Assembly: GCF_032118995.1 (NCBI RefSeq)
Contig: NC_092654.1
Coordinates: forward strand, 1,798,001 to 1,862,000
DNA: 64,000 nt
Direction of reading: 5' to 3'
DNA from: Asterias amurensis
Lineage: Eukaryota; Echinodermata; Asteroidea; Forcipulatida; Asteriidae
Part shown: in pieces, positions 1 through 13,400 of the stretch
How the letters are laid out: each line of letters opens with the position of its first letter
Numbering within the stretch: the stretch's first letter is position 1
Notes under the pieces: model-generated
The model's database searches: none
What the model saw: only the letters and a program-made list of their open reading frames with translations
What the model was told of the DNA's origin: nothing
Program-made: the position numbers and the translations under genes

Positions 1-395
1 CATGGAGAAGAAGTAACTATAACTTTAAGTTGTTATTACTTCTTACTTTCCACACCATGCAAAGCTTTAAACATTGATTATATAACTTGCATCTCACAAC
101 TCCACAATTTATTTTCCACTGTAGCTTCACTCATTTCTTGCGTTTCAGCACTCCATTAAAGTATCTTTCTGTCTGGGTAGGTTCTGCACTGTTTACTTGT
201 AGTTTTTCCCGCTTGATGTTACCCATTGCAATGTACCCCAACAAATTATACCGTAGCTTAGTTATGCACCACTCCTTGTCACTGTTTTCTGTGTGTTTTT
301 GATGGTCGTTATATTACAGTTGTTACATTTTGTCATTCACTGGCTCATCAGTGTTACTGTTTGTGCATATAACCATGTATTTGTTCTCTATATAG
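1..395 (+). other. intron (partial) of giantin-like gene
   Basis: The sequence is AT-rich with no coding pattern. It ends in a pyrimidine-containing acceptor (TATATAG) at 391-395 directly before an open coiled-coil exon, so it is the 3' part of an intron. Earlier exons lie outside the window. Confidence 0.75.
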
Positions 396-1412
396 GTCCT
401 ACAGGCAGAATGCAAGCAGAAAGACCAAGCCATCTCTGACTTCAACAGGGTCCTGGACAAGATGCGTGAGAAGATGGAAGGAACAGATGAGAGAATCAGC
501 CAACTCACCGCAGAGATAGAACAGCGGGACGCCACCTTGGCAGCAGAGAAGGAACGCTCAGAGACAGAGAAACAAGAACTGATCCGATCACATCAGGAGA
601 TGCTGGCCGAGGTCCGAGAGGTTGCGAGGCAACGTCGGGACCAGCTGGAGTCCCTGCAGACGGAACACAGACGAGAGCTCTCACAGCTGGTGGGGAAGTC
701 GAGTGACGCTGGGACTAAAGCTCTTGAAAGGAGATGCCAAGAAGCTGAAGAGATTCTATCGGGAAAGGTTAGAGTCTTAGAGATGTTGCAGACGGAAATT
801 GGAGAGAAAGAGAAACACCTCTTGGAGCAGGGGACGTCTATCAAGTTGCTGACAGAGAAGCTAAAGACCAGTCAAGATCAGATGCAAGCTCTCCAGGAGG
901 AGTTGGTTGTCAAGGACGAGACTTTGAAGAACGAGAAAGCTCACTTGGAGGGCCAGATCCTGGAGATTAGAGAAAAACATGAAACTGAGTTAGCTGAGAA
1001 GACAAACGCTGTAACCACATTGCAGACAGGGATTCAACAGTATGAGACGGCGTACAATCAGGCTGCTGCACAGTACAGTCAGGTCACAGACAACCACAAC
1101 AAGATCCAGTCGGAACTGGAACAGACCAGATCTGAGCTTGATCAGAGCAAGACTGAGTTAGAACAAACCAAGACTGAACTGGATCAAACCAGATCAAGCC
1201 AGCTGGAACAAGAGCGGTCACAACTACAGGAAAAAGAGGCAGAAATTGAAAGACTGCAGCAACAGGTCAAGGAGAAGGAAGAAGAGATCACTGCAAAGGC
1301 GTCAGAAGTTCAGGAGCTAAACAAGAAGGCTGAAGCCAAGTTCATGAAAGTGAAAGCCCAGGCGAAGGCCAAGATCAAGTCGCTTGAAGAAGATCTGGAA
1401 GAGCTAAAGAAG
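396..1412 (+). CDS. GOLGB1: giantin-like gene, first exon in window (339 codons)
   Basis: The exon is open from the acceptor at 395 to the donor AAG|GTATTG at 1412/1413 and is phase 0 at both ends. It begins VLQAECKQKDQAISD and ends in a Lys-rich stretch with KVKAQAKAKIKSLEED. Short near-repeats of the type ELEQTRSELDQSKTELEQTK around 1110-1200 suggest local heptad duplication. The ATG at 462 is internal, because the frame continues upstream to the splice site. Confidence 0.85.
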
Positions 1413-4400
1413 GTATTGTTTAACTCGAACTATCTAATGCATTCAACATGTATGTATGTCTATGGATTTTCATCGTAGTTGACATGAACTTGAAGGTTCA
1501 GTGTAAACAATGGCAAAAGGAAACTTACTTTCTGTTCCCCCTGCTCTATCAAACTGCCCTCCGCTTGAAACCTGAGTCATTCTAAATGCCTTGTTCGTAC
1601 TTTATTTCAGGCGGACTCGATGGCTGAGGAGCTGAGTGAGTTGAAGCTTAAGATAGCTGAGTGAGTTGAAGCTTAAGATAGCTGAGCTGGAAGACGAGAA
1701 AGGAAACTTACAACTCAAACAGATGGACTTTGATGAGAATAAAGCACAAATTGGTTAGTTTCTCCATGTCATTTTTAAGATAAATTACAAATGCAAGCAG
1801 GAAATTAAACTCGTTTTACTTTAGGTAAAATGGCATAGTCATTTGCCTGCAACTTTCTTTTCGAATGAGTTGCCAGTTGTCTTTGGCTTTAGATATGGTC
1901 TAAGTATTTTCTTGAGAATATAGAATTGACTGTCAAAAACTTCTTACCAACCAAAAGGAACTCTCCAAGCACACAAAATCTAGCTTTATATTTGAAATAG
2001 TTAACAAGCCTAAATTTCACATAGTTACACATTATTACCACTGGTTCCCAACTCATCTTTTGCTTAGCAAAGAAATGTGCTTAGCAGTATTGGGCCATGT
2101 CTACTACATTTCCTATTGAATGTTAAATTACATACTCACTCATTGTTTTGGACAAAAACATCTTGTTTATAACTTGTTATTGAGCAGACAATTGTTTTGA
2201 TTTTCTTCTTTAGACTCCTTGAAGGAGACTGTTCATAGCCTTGAGGAGAAAATCAAGAATGTTGCAGAGGAGAAGGATGAGCTACGCAAGATGATCGAGA
2301 CCCAGTCCGAAGAGCGGCTTGAGATGGAGACTAAGATGACCCTGCTGCAGTCGCAGTTAGACCAGGTAGGTTTTCACCGGAGTCTTGGGTTGTTGGGATT
2401 AAATGGTCAGACAGTAGGAGGATTGACTGCAAAATGTGTACATGAATTCAACACTTGAATCATATTGTATGCTGGCATAGTTTATCATTCAAAACCACCA
2501 TGGTTGATGTGAATGGTCAGACAGTGGGAGGGTTGACTGTGTTCTGTGTAGATTCTTTCTCCAAAGTATCATGATAAAATGAAAATGGCCTTGCCCTCTC
2601 AAAGATGAAATTCCAGGCATATAAATGTTTTTTTTTTAAATCAATGTCTGGTTTTGTAAGACACTGCTCTAGAATTGCAAAGGTCGTGGGTTCGAATCCC
2701 ACCCAAGTAATATGCCTGTGACTTTTTTTCACAGAGCTCGGGAAAGTACTGAGTATACAGTGATTGAAGTAGAAATTATTCATGCTTTTTGTATAAATTG
2801 TGTGAATTTATTTGTGTACACTATTGAACTGAGTCAACCTTTGTATTGTGTTTGATTGCATTGCTTTAAAAGATAGATTGATTTCTAGTTTTGTAATGCT
2901 GGAATTGCCCTTTTATAGCGTGCATCTCTTTCATTCTTCCTTGAATCTTAGAACCAATTAGAGTTGGACCAGCAGCAGGAGGCAACGATCCAGGCTCTCA
3001 CAGAGGAGGTCTCTCGTCTCAAGGAGACATCCCAGGAGGCGGAGGAGTCTCGAGATGCTGAGATGAAGACTAGGGTCAGTGTCGAGACTAAACTTGTTGC
3101 CCTCAGCGAGTTTAAAAAAAGTGCCGATAAATTAATGGTTAGAGTCATTTGTGTGTCGTTGAAATGTCTCACTAATGTACTGTGAATGCCGCACTTCATC
3201 ATTTTTTAAAATAACTTTTTTTGTTGGTAACATTTTCCTATTTTCCTATTTTCCTATCAACAACCAATCTTTTTTAATTTGCCCCAAATGTTTCTTTAAT
3301 ACCCATTCCGTTAAAAAATTTTATGAAACAAATTCTGTGGGCTTGCCAGTGAATGATTTCATTGTTTTGAATCAGATATTTTCTTTTGTTTATTTTCCGG
3401 CTTTACTGTTAATTTATTAGCATTTCCTCTTTTTTTATAATACAAAAGCTACTTTTTGTATGAATACTTGAAAATGTGTTTGTGGTTGGTGCTACAAAAA
3501 TAATTTTACTCTTTGTGACTTGGTGTTTGAGTTTGCCATTTTTTTTCCTTGAGCTTAAACTTGACCTTGGAAAATTCTTCTGAGATAATTTTATTGTAAG
3601 CTACGATAATTGCACAGCCAACAAATTCAAACTTGTGACTTTGCATTTTGTCTAATTTCAAAAAAGTTTTCACTTTGTTTTATAAGCATAAAATGAGCGG
3701 GGCACCAGTTGTAACGATGTTAACTTTATGGAACGTTAGCTGGTAAACAGTTTCTGTTGAGGAAGATTTGTGTTATGCTAAGCAAGTTTGTATGCTTACA
3801 AGTTTTATGAAACTGGTCATCACATGATACAGCTTGATCTTTTTTGTTCTGTTCTGGATTTAGATTTCCTGTGTGTTATGATTGTGCACTGTGCTTGTTT
3901 GATTTTGGTGTCATCCAACTCCATTCTGCATGAAACCTGGGCCCAATTTCATAGAGCTGCTTAAGCACAAAAAAATACTTTTATCTAAACAAAATTATGC
4001 TTACCAGAATAAGGGTACTAGTAAAAAAAAACGTGTCACATGTACAGTTTGCAACTGGTATCCTGCTCATTATTGCTAGCAGCTCTGTAAGCCTTTTTGA
4101 GGTATGGCGGACGTGATACGCGCGCGTCACACGCCGCGACTGATGCCACGCTCACCATGTTGGTGGTCATTAGGTTTACATGTAAACGTCGCGTCGCCTA
4201 AAATGCGCACTCACTGAACAACATACGTTCTATTTCTATGGTCAATACGCACAAATTTACCACAACTTTACAGTGTTGTAGCATTGTGTCCGCCATACCT
4301 CAAAAAGGCTTATTAAATTTGGCTCTGTGCATCAAAGTGGTTAGCTCATGAGCTTTTTAGCATCTTGTGTATACAAAAAAGACGGTTACAGTGAGAAGTC

Positions 4401-7400
4401 AAATTTAAATTCTGTTACATTCTTCTTGTTTCTCAATTCTAGGCTGGACAAGAAGAGACGATAGCGTCGCTGAATGCTGCTAAGCTTAGTCTTGAAGAGA
4501 CTCTCTCTAACGTTGAGGCACAGCGAGATGAGCTCAAGGAGGAGAAGGTCACGATGGAGCTGAAAATGGTGCAGATCGAAGAAGAGAAAGACGGTAAAGA
4601 AACTTACGGGAATATTTTTATAAAACACAAAAGATTTGAATGATTCTTTAAAATTAATTACACAGCCTACTTGATGATTACTTTTGATTACTTTTCTTAA
4701 ACTGTGTCTGTGTAATTTTCTTAAGGCATTTTAACTGTTATGTGCCCTCAAACAGGCTGGACCTTGAGAGAGCTGAATATAAATTAAATAAATTATTATG
4801 AAATTATTGGCGTCAGAATGAGTAAAATCAGAATGATGATACAGAAAATTACAAAATCTAATTTCAACCTTTTTCTTGTGACACCAAAACAAGGCTAAAA
4901 GCCACTCTTGGGAGGAGGTAAAACTCTACTGAGATAGAACCTAACAAATCAGTTTAATTCTAAAACATCTAGGTTTTGAGAACCAGGCAGCATCTCTCCA
5001 AGATGCTGTGGATCATCTTAAGGAGACGATGGAGAGAGAGCATCTTCCTCTGGCCGAGATGGAGCGAGAGAGGGAAGCGTTCCAGGAGAGACTGCAACAA
5101 CTTGAGACAGTCAGGGACAACCTTGAGAGAAAGCTTGAAGAGGAGAAGGTTTTGAGGGAGCAAGTGGAGGTCAGTTTTGAAGTTTTTCAAGAAACTCCAC
5201 AGTTGTACACTAAAACGAAAATTTAACTAAAAATTTTAGCTAAAGTTCTAAAGTTCTGAGGTTTTAATCCCAAAGAATTTTATGTGAACACTCAAATGTG
5301 GATAAATTCTCTTCTTGGAGATTGTCTGGAACTGGTTACCTGTAAATTGGCCCTTGTGACATGACCTTAATTAAGTCTTGGTTTAAAGAGAAGATTAAAA
5401 ATTGTGTTGTTTGTAAATTTATATCATTGGGGACAAATAAAAATTATTTGATGTATGAATGACAGGACACACATAATTATGAACTAAATTTGTATTTTCT
5501 TTGGTAGGCTGAGATTGAATTGTCGAAAACTTCAAAGTTAGAGATGGAGGCCGAGTGTCAGACGTCCCGGCAGCAGCTTCAAGAAACCCAGGAGCAGCTA
5601 GAAGCAAAGTCACTGGACAATGAGAGAGTTGCACAGGCCCTGCAAGATGAGGTAAGGAACTGGCTACCAGGACCCAATTTCATTATCTGTTAAGCGAGGA
5701 TACTGCTTAGCATATTTTTTTGCTAGCAATTAAAGTAAACCTTAGTTTTGGCTGGTAACCAGTTTCTGTTAAGCAAGATTTGTCTGTGCTTATCAAGTTT
5801 GTACGCTTACAGGCTTTATGAAATTGGACGCTGAGGCCTTCTATGGACTCAAGGACTCGCAACAAAGACTGCCGAGGGAAGATTGGGGACACTGGCTCCA
5901 TTACACAAGTTAACTTTACGGTTGAACTTTACATTAACTGCTTTTTATAAATTATTTTGTTTTCTTACTTGCAGATTAATGTCGGTTCAGAGCTGAAAAG
6001 TGAGTTGGAAATCCTCCAGAGAGAAACACAAACTCTTACAAATGAGAAGGACACGCTTGCCCACCAGCTCATGGACCTCCAAAATCAACTACAGTCCTCA
6101 TCGGATGAGAAAGAACAACTTCAAAATCGACTTCAAGACGTAGAAGCCAACTTAGAAGAAACTGTGATTAAACTCCAACAGAAAGCAGATGAAGTCCAGA
6201 CATTCTGCGACAGATTTGCTTCAAAGGAGACGGATGTCGCAGAAGCTCAAGTGAAGTTACAGGAGGAGAGGGAAAGGTCGACCAAACTCCTTGAAGAGAA
6301 AACAACTTTGGAAGGACAATTGGATGCTAAAACGATGGATGTGGAAGGACTTCAGAGGGAACTGGAAAACATTCAGTCAGTGTTTGCCGCAGAAAAGGGA
6401 GAACTGGACGCCGCCATCAACGCCAAAGATGGTGACTTATCAGAGATAGCACATACTTGCCAAGAAAAGGATAAAGAGATTGCAAGACTCTCTCAGACAA
6501 TCGATGAAAACATCCAGGAACTGTCCGAAATGCGACATCAGATTTCTGAAAGGGATTTCAATTTAGGAACCTTGGAGAATTCTGTAAGTCAGGCTCAGCG
6601 TGAGATAGAGATCCTCAGGGAAGGGCAATCGACAGAGGGGAAGAAGGCAGAGTCCAGGATGTCCTCCCTCTTAGAGCAAATCGCTGAGCTAGAGTCAGAG
6701 ATTACGGGAAACCAGAGAACAATCTCGGAACAGGAGAACAGGTTTCAGAGTTTGAGCTCACAGTTTGAACAGAAGTCTTCCGAGATGGAGAGTGCGGTGA
6801 GAGAGCTGACCGAGTGTAATAAGAAGTTCTGTCGCCAGCTTGAAGAGAAAGAAGGACAGGTGTCGTCCTTGCAGGAGCAGTTGATGGCCTCCTTGAAGCT
6901 TGTCCAGGATAAGGAAACTTACTATCAGGACCTGATAAGAACAACAAAAGAGGGATTCAGTTCTATGCAATCTTCTTTGACTACTGAAATATCCAAACTT
7001 ATGGAATCTCTCAAGATTTCAGAACAAAACTTAAATGAGGTAATGATGGACAATCAGCAGAAGTCAGCCGCCAATGAAGAACTACTACAGAATTTAGACT
7101 CTGCCAGTCAGCAGATGGAAGAAATTAAAGCAGTTTTGAATGATAAAGAGAAGGTCATTGAGGAATTGAACAATCAGAAGCAACATTTAGAGAAGAGTCT
7201 TGAAGAAAGAGAAAACACCTTAACGGAACAGTCTGCATCCTTGAATGATAACTTAGCATCTTTGGACCAACAAAGAGATGAACTTCAGAGTTGCCTTCAA
7301 GAAAACCAACTCACAATTTCAGGTTTAGAAGAACACCTTGAAAACCGGAAACAAGAGTCAGAGGAAGCCCACCTACAAATAAGTAGCCTTCAAGACCAAC

Positions 7401-10400
7401 TTCAGATTGCTCTGGAAGAAAGCCAGTCCAAGAATTCAAAACTAGATTCACTCGTAGAGGAGGTCCAATACTTGAAAAAAGAGGCAGTGGATTGTAAAGA
7501 GGAGTTTCAGATTAAAGAGTCCGACTTAATTAGACAAATTGAAGATCACACTCGGGAATCTGTAGCATCAAACCAAGAGATAGAGAGGTTACAAGAGGAG
7601 CTGAAGCTGGCAAGTGTCAAGGCCGAGTCTCTGCAGGACAGACTTCAAAGCGAAGTTGTTGCTGTGAAGGAAAACCTACAGAAATCTTCAATGGAAACTG
7701 TTGAGAAGGAGAAGGTCTTAGAGGAACTTCAAGAAGAACTAGTGAGAAGTAGCAGGGCATTTGAAGAACAGAAAATGTCTATGGATGAGCTGTTGGCAAA
7801 GTCGAATCAGAAGGAGCAACGACTTAGTGATGAACTTGCTGTCAAAACTGAGATGGTGGAAGACTTAACCCAGAAGATCATCGGCAATGAAGAAAAGTAT
7901 TCAGAGGTTATTCAAGACCTTGAAAAGAAGGTCGAGACATTCACTGAGAATTTGGAAGAGTACTCCCAGGAGGTAGAGAGCAAAAACAGCCTTATTGAAA
8001 CCTTGAAGACTGAGATACGCGACAGAGACGTACATCTTGGAGATGAGGTGACGCATCTCAAGGAGCAAGCTCAAGTTGAAACGGCAAAGCTGAGGGAGGA
8101 GCTTGAAGAAAAAGAGCGTGGGTGGACACAGTTGAGAGAAGATGCAGTGCAGAAAGAGGCAAATATGGCAAAAGAAATAGCGTACTGGACTGATATGCAT
8201 GAAAAGACCACACAAGGTATGGATTTTCTCAGGAAGGAAATGGATGATCAAGAGATTGGTTTTAAGAACGAGATCGTGTCATTACAGACATCTATGTCAG
8301 AATTTACCGACAAGGCCTCCACTCTTGAGGCATCTCTGAATGAGAAAGAAACCAGTCTTAGTGACCTCAAGCAAGAGTTTGAGCAGAAAAAGGGCGACTA
8401 CGAGGCAAGGATTTCATCCTTACGAGAAAAATGCAAAAAGGTGATCCATGAGCGGAATGAAATGAGAGGTCTTCTTAAAAGTCGAAAGGAGGAAGTGGAG
8501 ACCCTGCAAGAGAAGCTAGACAATCAACACAAAGAACTGTCAGCTCAGGCTGAAGACAAGTCTCAACAAAGTTCTGGTCAGATCCAGAAAATGGAAAGAG
8601 AGCTGGAGCAACAGATGACACTTGTTGAAACATTTAAGAAACAGCTCCTGGAAAGGGATGAAGAATTCAATGCTGAAGTCGGCTCTCTGAACAACAGCTT
8701 ATTGGAACTAAACACAAGAGTACCTGATTTGGAGGCAGCTCTTGAAGCCAAAGAGTCTCAGTTGAAAGACCTCCAAGATCAGCTCCAGGAAAGAGAAGAA
8801 AAGCTGAGTGATCTGAATGAGAGCTTCTCAGAGCAAGAGTCCAAGGTATTGTCATTACAAGAGCAACTCGTTCAAGAGCAAGAGAAGGTTGTGGTAGAGA
8901 GCATGCAGATGACAGAGTGCGCAGCTGTACCTGGCAAAGACGCTGAGCTGGAAAGCGAGAATGCAAAATTAAAAGCAGAGGTGGAAACTGCAAAACAGCG
9001 ATACGGAAAGCTTCTCATAAAGGCGAAGGAGATCAAATCTAAATCAGATGTAGCTCTAAAAGAAAAAGAGAGATTGGAATTAGAAGTTGCGTCACTCACA
9101 AACATGGTGGAACAGAAGGATCAACAGCTACTCAATCTCACTCAAGGCGTTGAGAAAGAGCAATCTGAGCTTATGTCACTGAAAAGAGTTTTGGAGGAAA
9201 GGGAGCTAATTGTGAAGGATAAAAATGAGCAACTGGAAACATCGGTCGATGAGAACAAACTTCTTCAATCAGAACTGCTATCCTTGAAAGATTTACTTGA
9301 GAAATTAAATCATGAGCTTGAAAATCTCAGTGCTGTTTCTGCCGAGAAGGAACGACTTGAGTCAGAAGTATTGTCCCTGAGGAGTTTAGTGCAAGACAGA
9401 GATCGAGAACTGACACTTGCAAGTCAGTCACTTGAAGACTTGAAGGCCACTCAGGGTGCCCTAGGAAATGAACAAAAGGAAAACCTCGTCCAAATGCAAA
9501 ATCTTCATGGAAATGTACAAGATCTGGAAAGCAAACTGAGAGAATGCGAGATGTTACTGAAGCAGGCAGAAGCTGACAAGGAAGATGCCTTGGATGAGAA
9601 GTCACTTCTCGCGTCCGATGTTGAAAGTTTGAGAGCAACACTCAGTGTAGAGCGGACTCAGATGGACAAACAAAGTCAACTTATAAATCAGATGAAAGAC
9701 CAGCTTCAAGCTTCCCAAGAAGAGTATTCAGAGGCACAAGACGAAGAGTTGCAGAAGATCAGACAAGAACTAGAAGGAGAAAAATCATCGAACACAAATT
9801 TGCAAGAAGAGCTTACTGAAACAAAAAGATCACACAAAGAAGAAGTAGAGAAACTGTCAGCATTCATAGACGAGTTGAAGTCACAGGTAGAGGATTCACA
9901 ACAACGTCTGGATGAATTTGCAGGGAACATGGAGAGGCTTAATCAGGTGAAGGGCGAGTTGGAGCAGTCATTGACAGAAAGTAGAGCATCTGAGGAAAGA
10001 CTCCTGTCTGAAGTCGATAGGGTAAACAGTGAACTACAAAGAATAATGCAAGAGAGAGAAGCCTTGAAACAGAACCTGGACACAACCGCAAATGAGGAAT
10101 CGATTCTGGCTTCCAAACTAGAGATGGTAGATCAGCAGATGATGCAGACTTCGGAGGAGAAAGAACTGCTCCAAAAACTGCTGGACAGTAAAGTGTCAAG
10201 CGAGAATGAGCTGGTTATCACTGTGGATCAACTCCATAAAGAGTTAGCACTGATGGCTGCAGATAAATTGGAAATGCAGAAGGAGATTGAAGAAAACAGA
10301 AGGCAAGTAAATGAGTTGACTCAGGCGCTGGTAGAGAAGGATGCTCAGTTGATTAAGTTTGCAGAGGAGAAGGAAGAGTTGCTAGCTGGAAATAGTGACA

Positions 10401-13400
10401 GGGAAGGTATGATCGAGTCGGACCTTGAAGTATTAAACAAGGAGTTGGCAAATACCAAGAATGAAAACAAACTCCTACAAAGTCGCATTGAAGAACATCA
10501 AGCCAGGGAGGATGAATCAACTGTAAGACTTGAGGAGTTGTCCAAAGAGTTGACCCAGGCGACACAAGAGCTGCAAAAGGTCAGCAGTCGTAAAGAGGGC
10601 ATCCAGAGACAAAACGAGAAATTAAAAGAAAGGCTGACCAAGATTAACGAGGCAAGAAAGACGCTTGGTAAAGAAGTGGAAGAACTCAAGCAGGAGAGGG
10701 AAGAAAAAGAAGGGCTTGTGAAACTGAAAACTGAAGCAGAATCCCAGATCCTGTTGATGGAGAAAGAGTTTGAGCATCTGCGACAGTCGAGTGATCAGAG
10801 TGCCTCGGAATCATTAAGTCTGAAAGAAGAACTGGAGGCTACTCGAGATCAGTGTCACCAACTTATTACAGACAATGAATCACTCAAAAGGAAAGTTTCA
10901 GATTTGGAGATGATTAGAAAGCAAGCTACTTCTGTCGAGGCAGAAAGAGATTCTGCTCTTAATGACAATTCAAGACTATCCAGATTTCTGCATGAGCAGA
11001 AGGAGGATATAAAACAAATGCATTCCAAGTTACAACAGCTTGGCTCTGAGCTGAGGAATTCCAAAGATCAATGCAACATCCTTCAAGATGACTTTGATAA
11101 GAAAGTAGCTACGCTTCAGAAAGAAAACTCTGATCTCACTTCCAAGGTTGAAAATCTAGAAACTCGGCATAAGCAAGCAAGTGAAGATTACCAACGTTTG
11201 GTCCGTAGTTCTGAAGAAGAGCTTAATATGAAGAATGCTGACCTTGAAAATGCTAGAAAAAAACTTGAGAATGAGATAATGGACCAGACTGCCCTCAGGT
11301 CTGAAAAGGAAGAGGTTGAAGTGCTCTTGGACAAACTTGACCTAAGGAACTCGCAGATGGCAGAGGAACTTGCGGTCGCCAAGAATCAGGCCAAGACGGC
11401 ATGGGATGAGAATCAAGCCTTGAAAGAGTTAGAAATCAGGCTAGCCGAAGTTAACTCCCAGCATGAAAACACAATGGAAGAAAATGGCAAGCTCAAATCT
11501 CTGAATGAGAATCTCTTGCAGGAGAATGAGGAGTACACGAAGGAACTTGAAGAGTACAGTGACCAGATGAATGAAGCCAGAGCAGCTGGAGTCCAGTTGA
11601 AGTCCGTAACTGCCGAGCTTGAAAACCTGCGCCAACATCTTGGCGAGCGTGAGCATGTGATCATGGAGCTCCAAGTTGCGACCACCGAGCACCAGGAAGA
11701 GCTCAATCAACAGAAGGCAACTTGCACAACTCTTGAACAAGAGAAAGAGGACCTGGCGGAGGAGGTGGAGAGATTCCAAGGTGAGCTGGAATCCTTTAAG
11801 ACTGAGCGTGACCATCTGAGAGGAGAATGCCATCAACTGACTGAAGCCATGCAGAGATACCAAGAAGAGAGTGAGCAGCTTGGTGGACATTTAGGAGCGG
11901 CACAGCAGCAGGTTCAACAGCTAAGCGCAGAGAATGAAGGCTTGAGGCTGAAGGCTCAGCAAGAAGGAACAGTTGACCAGCAGCTGAGGCAGTGGCAGGA
12001 GGCTTATGAAGGGGTGAGAGTAGAGCTTGGATCGGTTGAGGCAGAGAGGCTTCAAGCTCTGCAGAGTCTTCACCAGAGGGAAATGAGGTGAGCTTTTGTT
12101 CTCGGTTTTGTTCATTCTTTTTTAAGGAAATATTCAAGTCAGTCCCTGAATATGCAAAAAAATTGTACACTTTTCATCCGTCTCTATTTTTTTCCATGGG
12201 TTGTAATTGTTTTGTTTACTACCAGAAATACCCAAAATATGTCTCAATATGTGAATGGACATGCAAGCTTATACTGAAAATAATTTGAGTTTTTACCTAT
12301 TTTTGTTATAGTCTTTCACGCTCAAATTTTAAAGATTGATTGAAATTTACCTTTTCCGTCCATTAAATTTTAATGAAGCCCACGACCCTTGCCATTCTAG
12401 AACATATGTCTTACCACCAGACCACTTGATTCTAATAGCATCTATTAAAATTGTTGGGGTACCCACTGCTAAAAAATAGGATGTTGACTGCCTCTAGGTA
12501 ATAGGCAAGCTTGGTTGTCTAGTCGTAGATGTCTGCTCTAAAATGGCTGGGGTGGTGAGTTTGAATTCCTTCGAGAAATTACGCCTGTGAAATGAAATGA
12601 AATGAAATAGGGGTATAAAAGTGCCTTGTTGTATTGTATTGTGTTGTCTGTAGATTTTTGTCCAGAGCACTCACAGGATGGGGAGGGAATTGCTTAACAC
12701 GCCTCGGTTTATGAGTATATTACAAAAACAAAAATCAAATTGATTGCTCCTCAGATGTGAAGATATGTCGATGCAGCTCTCAGCTTTGGTGGAAGAGAGG
12801 AACAACTTGAGCATCCAGTTACACAACTCAGCGAGATCAGCAAAACATCTTTCCAAGCAACTCCGACTCGCTGAAGTGGAACGAGGCAACCTCACTAAAC
12901 AACTTGAGGACAAGGAGCGAACTTATGTCAGTCAAATTGTGGTGAGAAAATTGTTGAAAGTTTTTAACATTATGTAGCCTTTTGTTATCTGAAACTTTTG
13001 CTGGAAAGTTAAGTTAACTATTGAATGAGCTATTTAACTGTTTGGTTTTTTAATGTTCAGACAAGTGTGCACAGAACTATTTGTGTAGTTATTGTGTACA
13101 TAACTTACATTCACCACATGATATCATATTGCAGGCAGGCATAGTGTATCTATCATTCAAAACAACAGTGGTTAATATTAAGGGGACAGACAGTTGGAGG
13201 GTTGACTTTGTACTGTGAAGATGCATTCACCATATGATATTGTATTGACTGGCATAGTGTATCATTCTAAACCACAGTGGAGCAGAAATGAAGAAAGTTT
13301 CTGGTAATGATGAAAAAAATTCAAGAAGGGTTAAATACAGACATTATTTCTTCACATGAATTATTTACTCAAAGTAGATTATTCTCGGATAATTTTAAAT

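Noticed and set aside
8667-8993. Minus-strand open frames across the large golgin exon
   Set aside because: They are shadows of the biased coiled-coil codon use on the plus strand.
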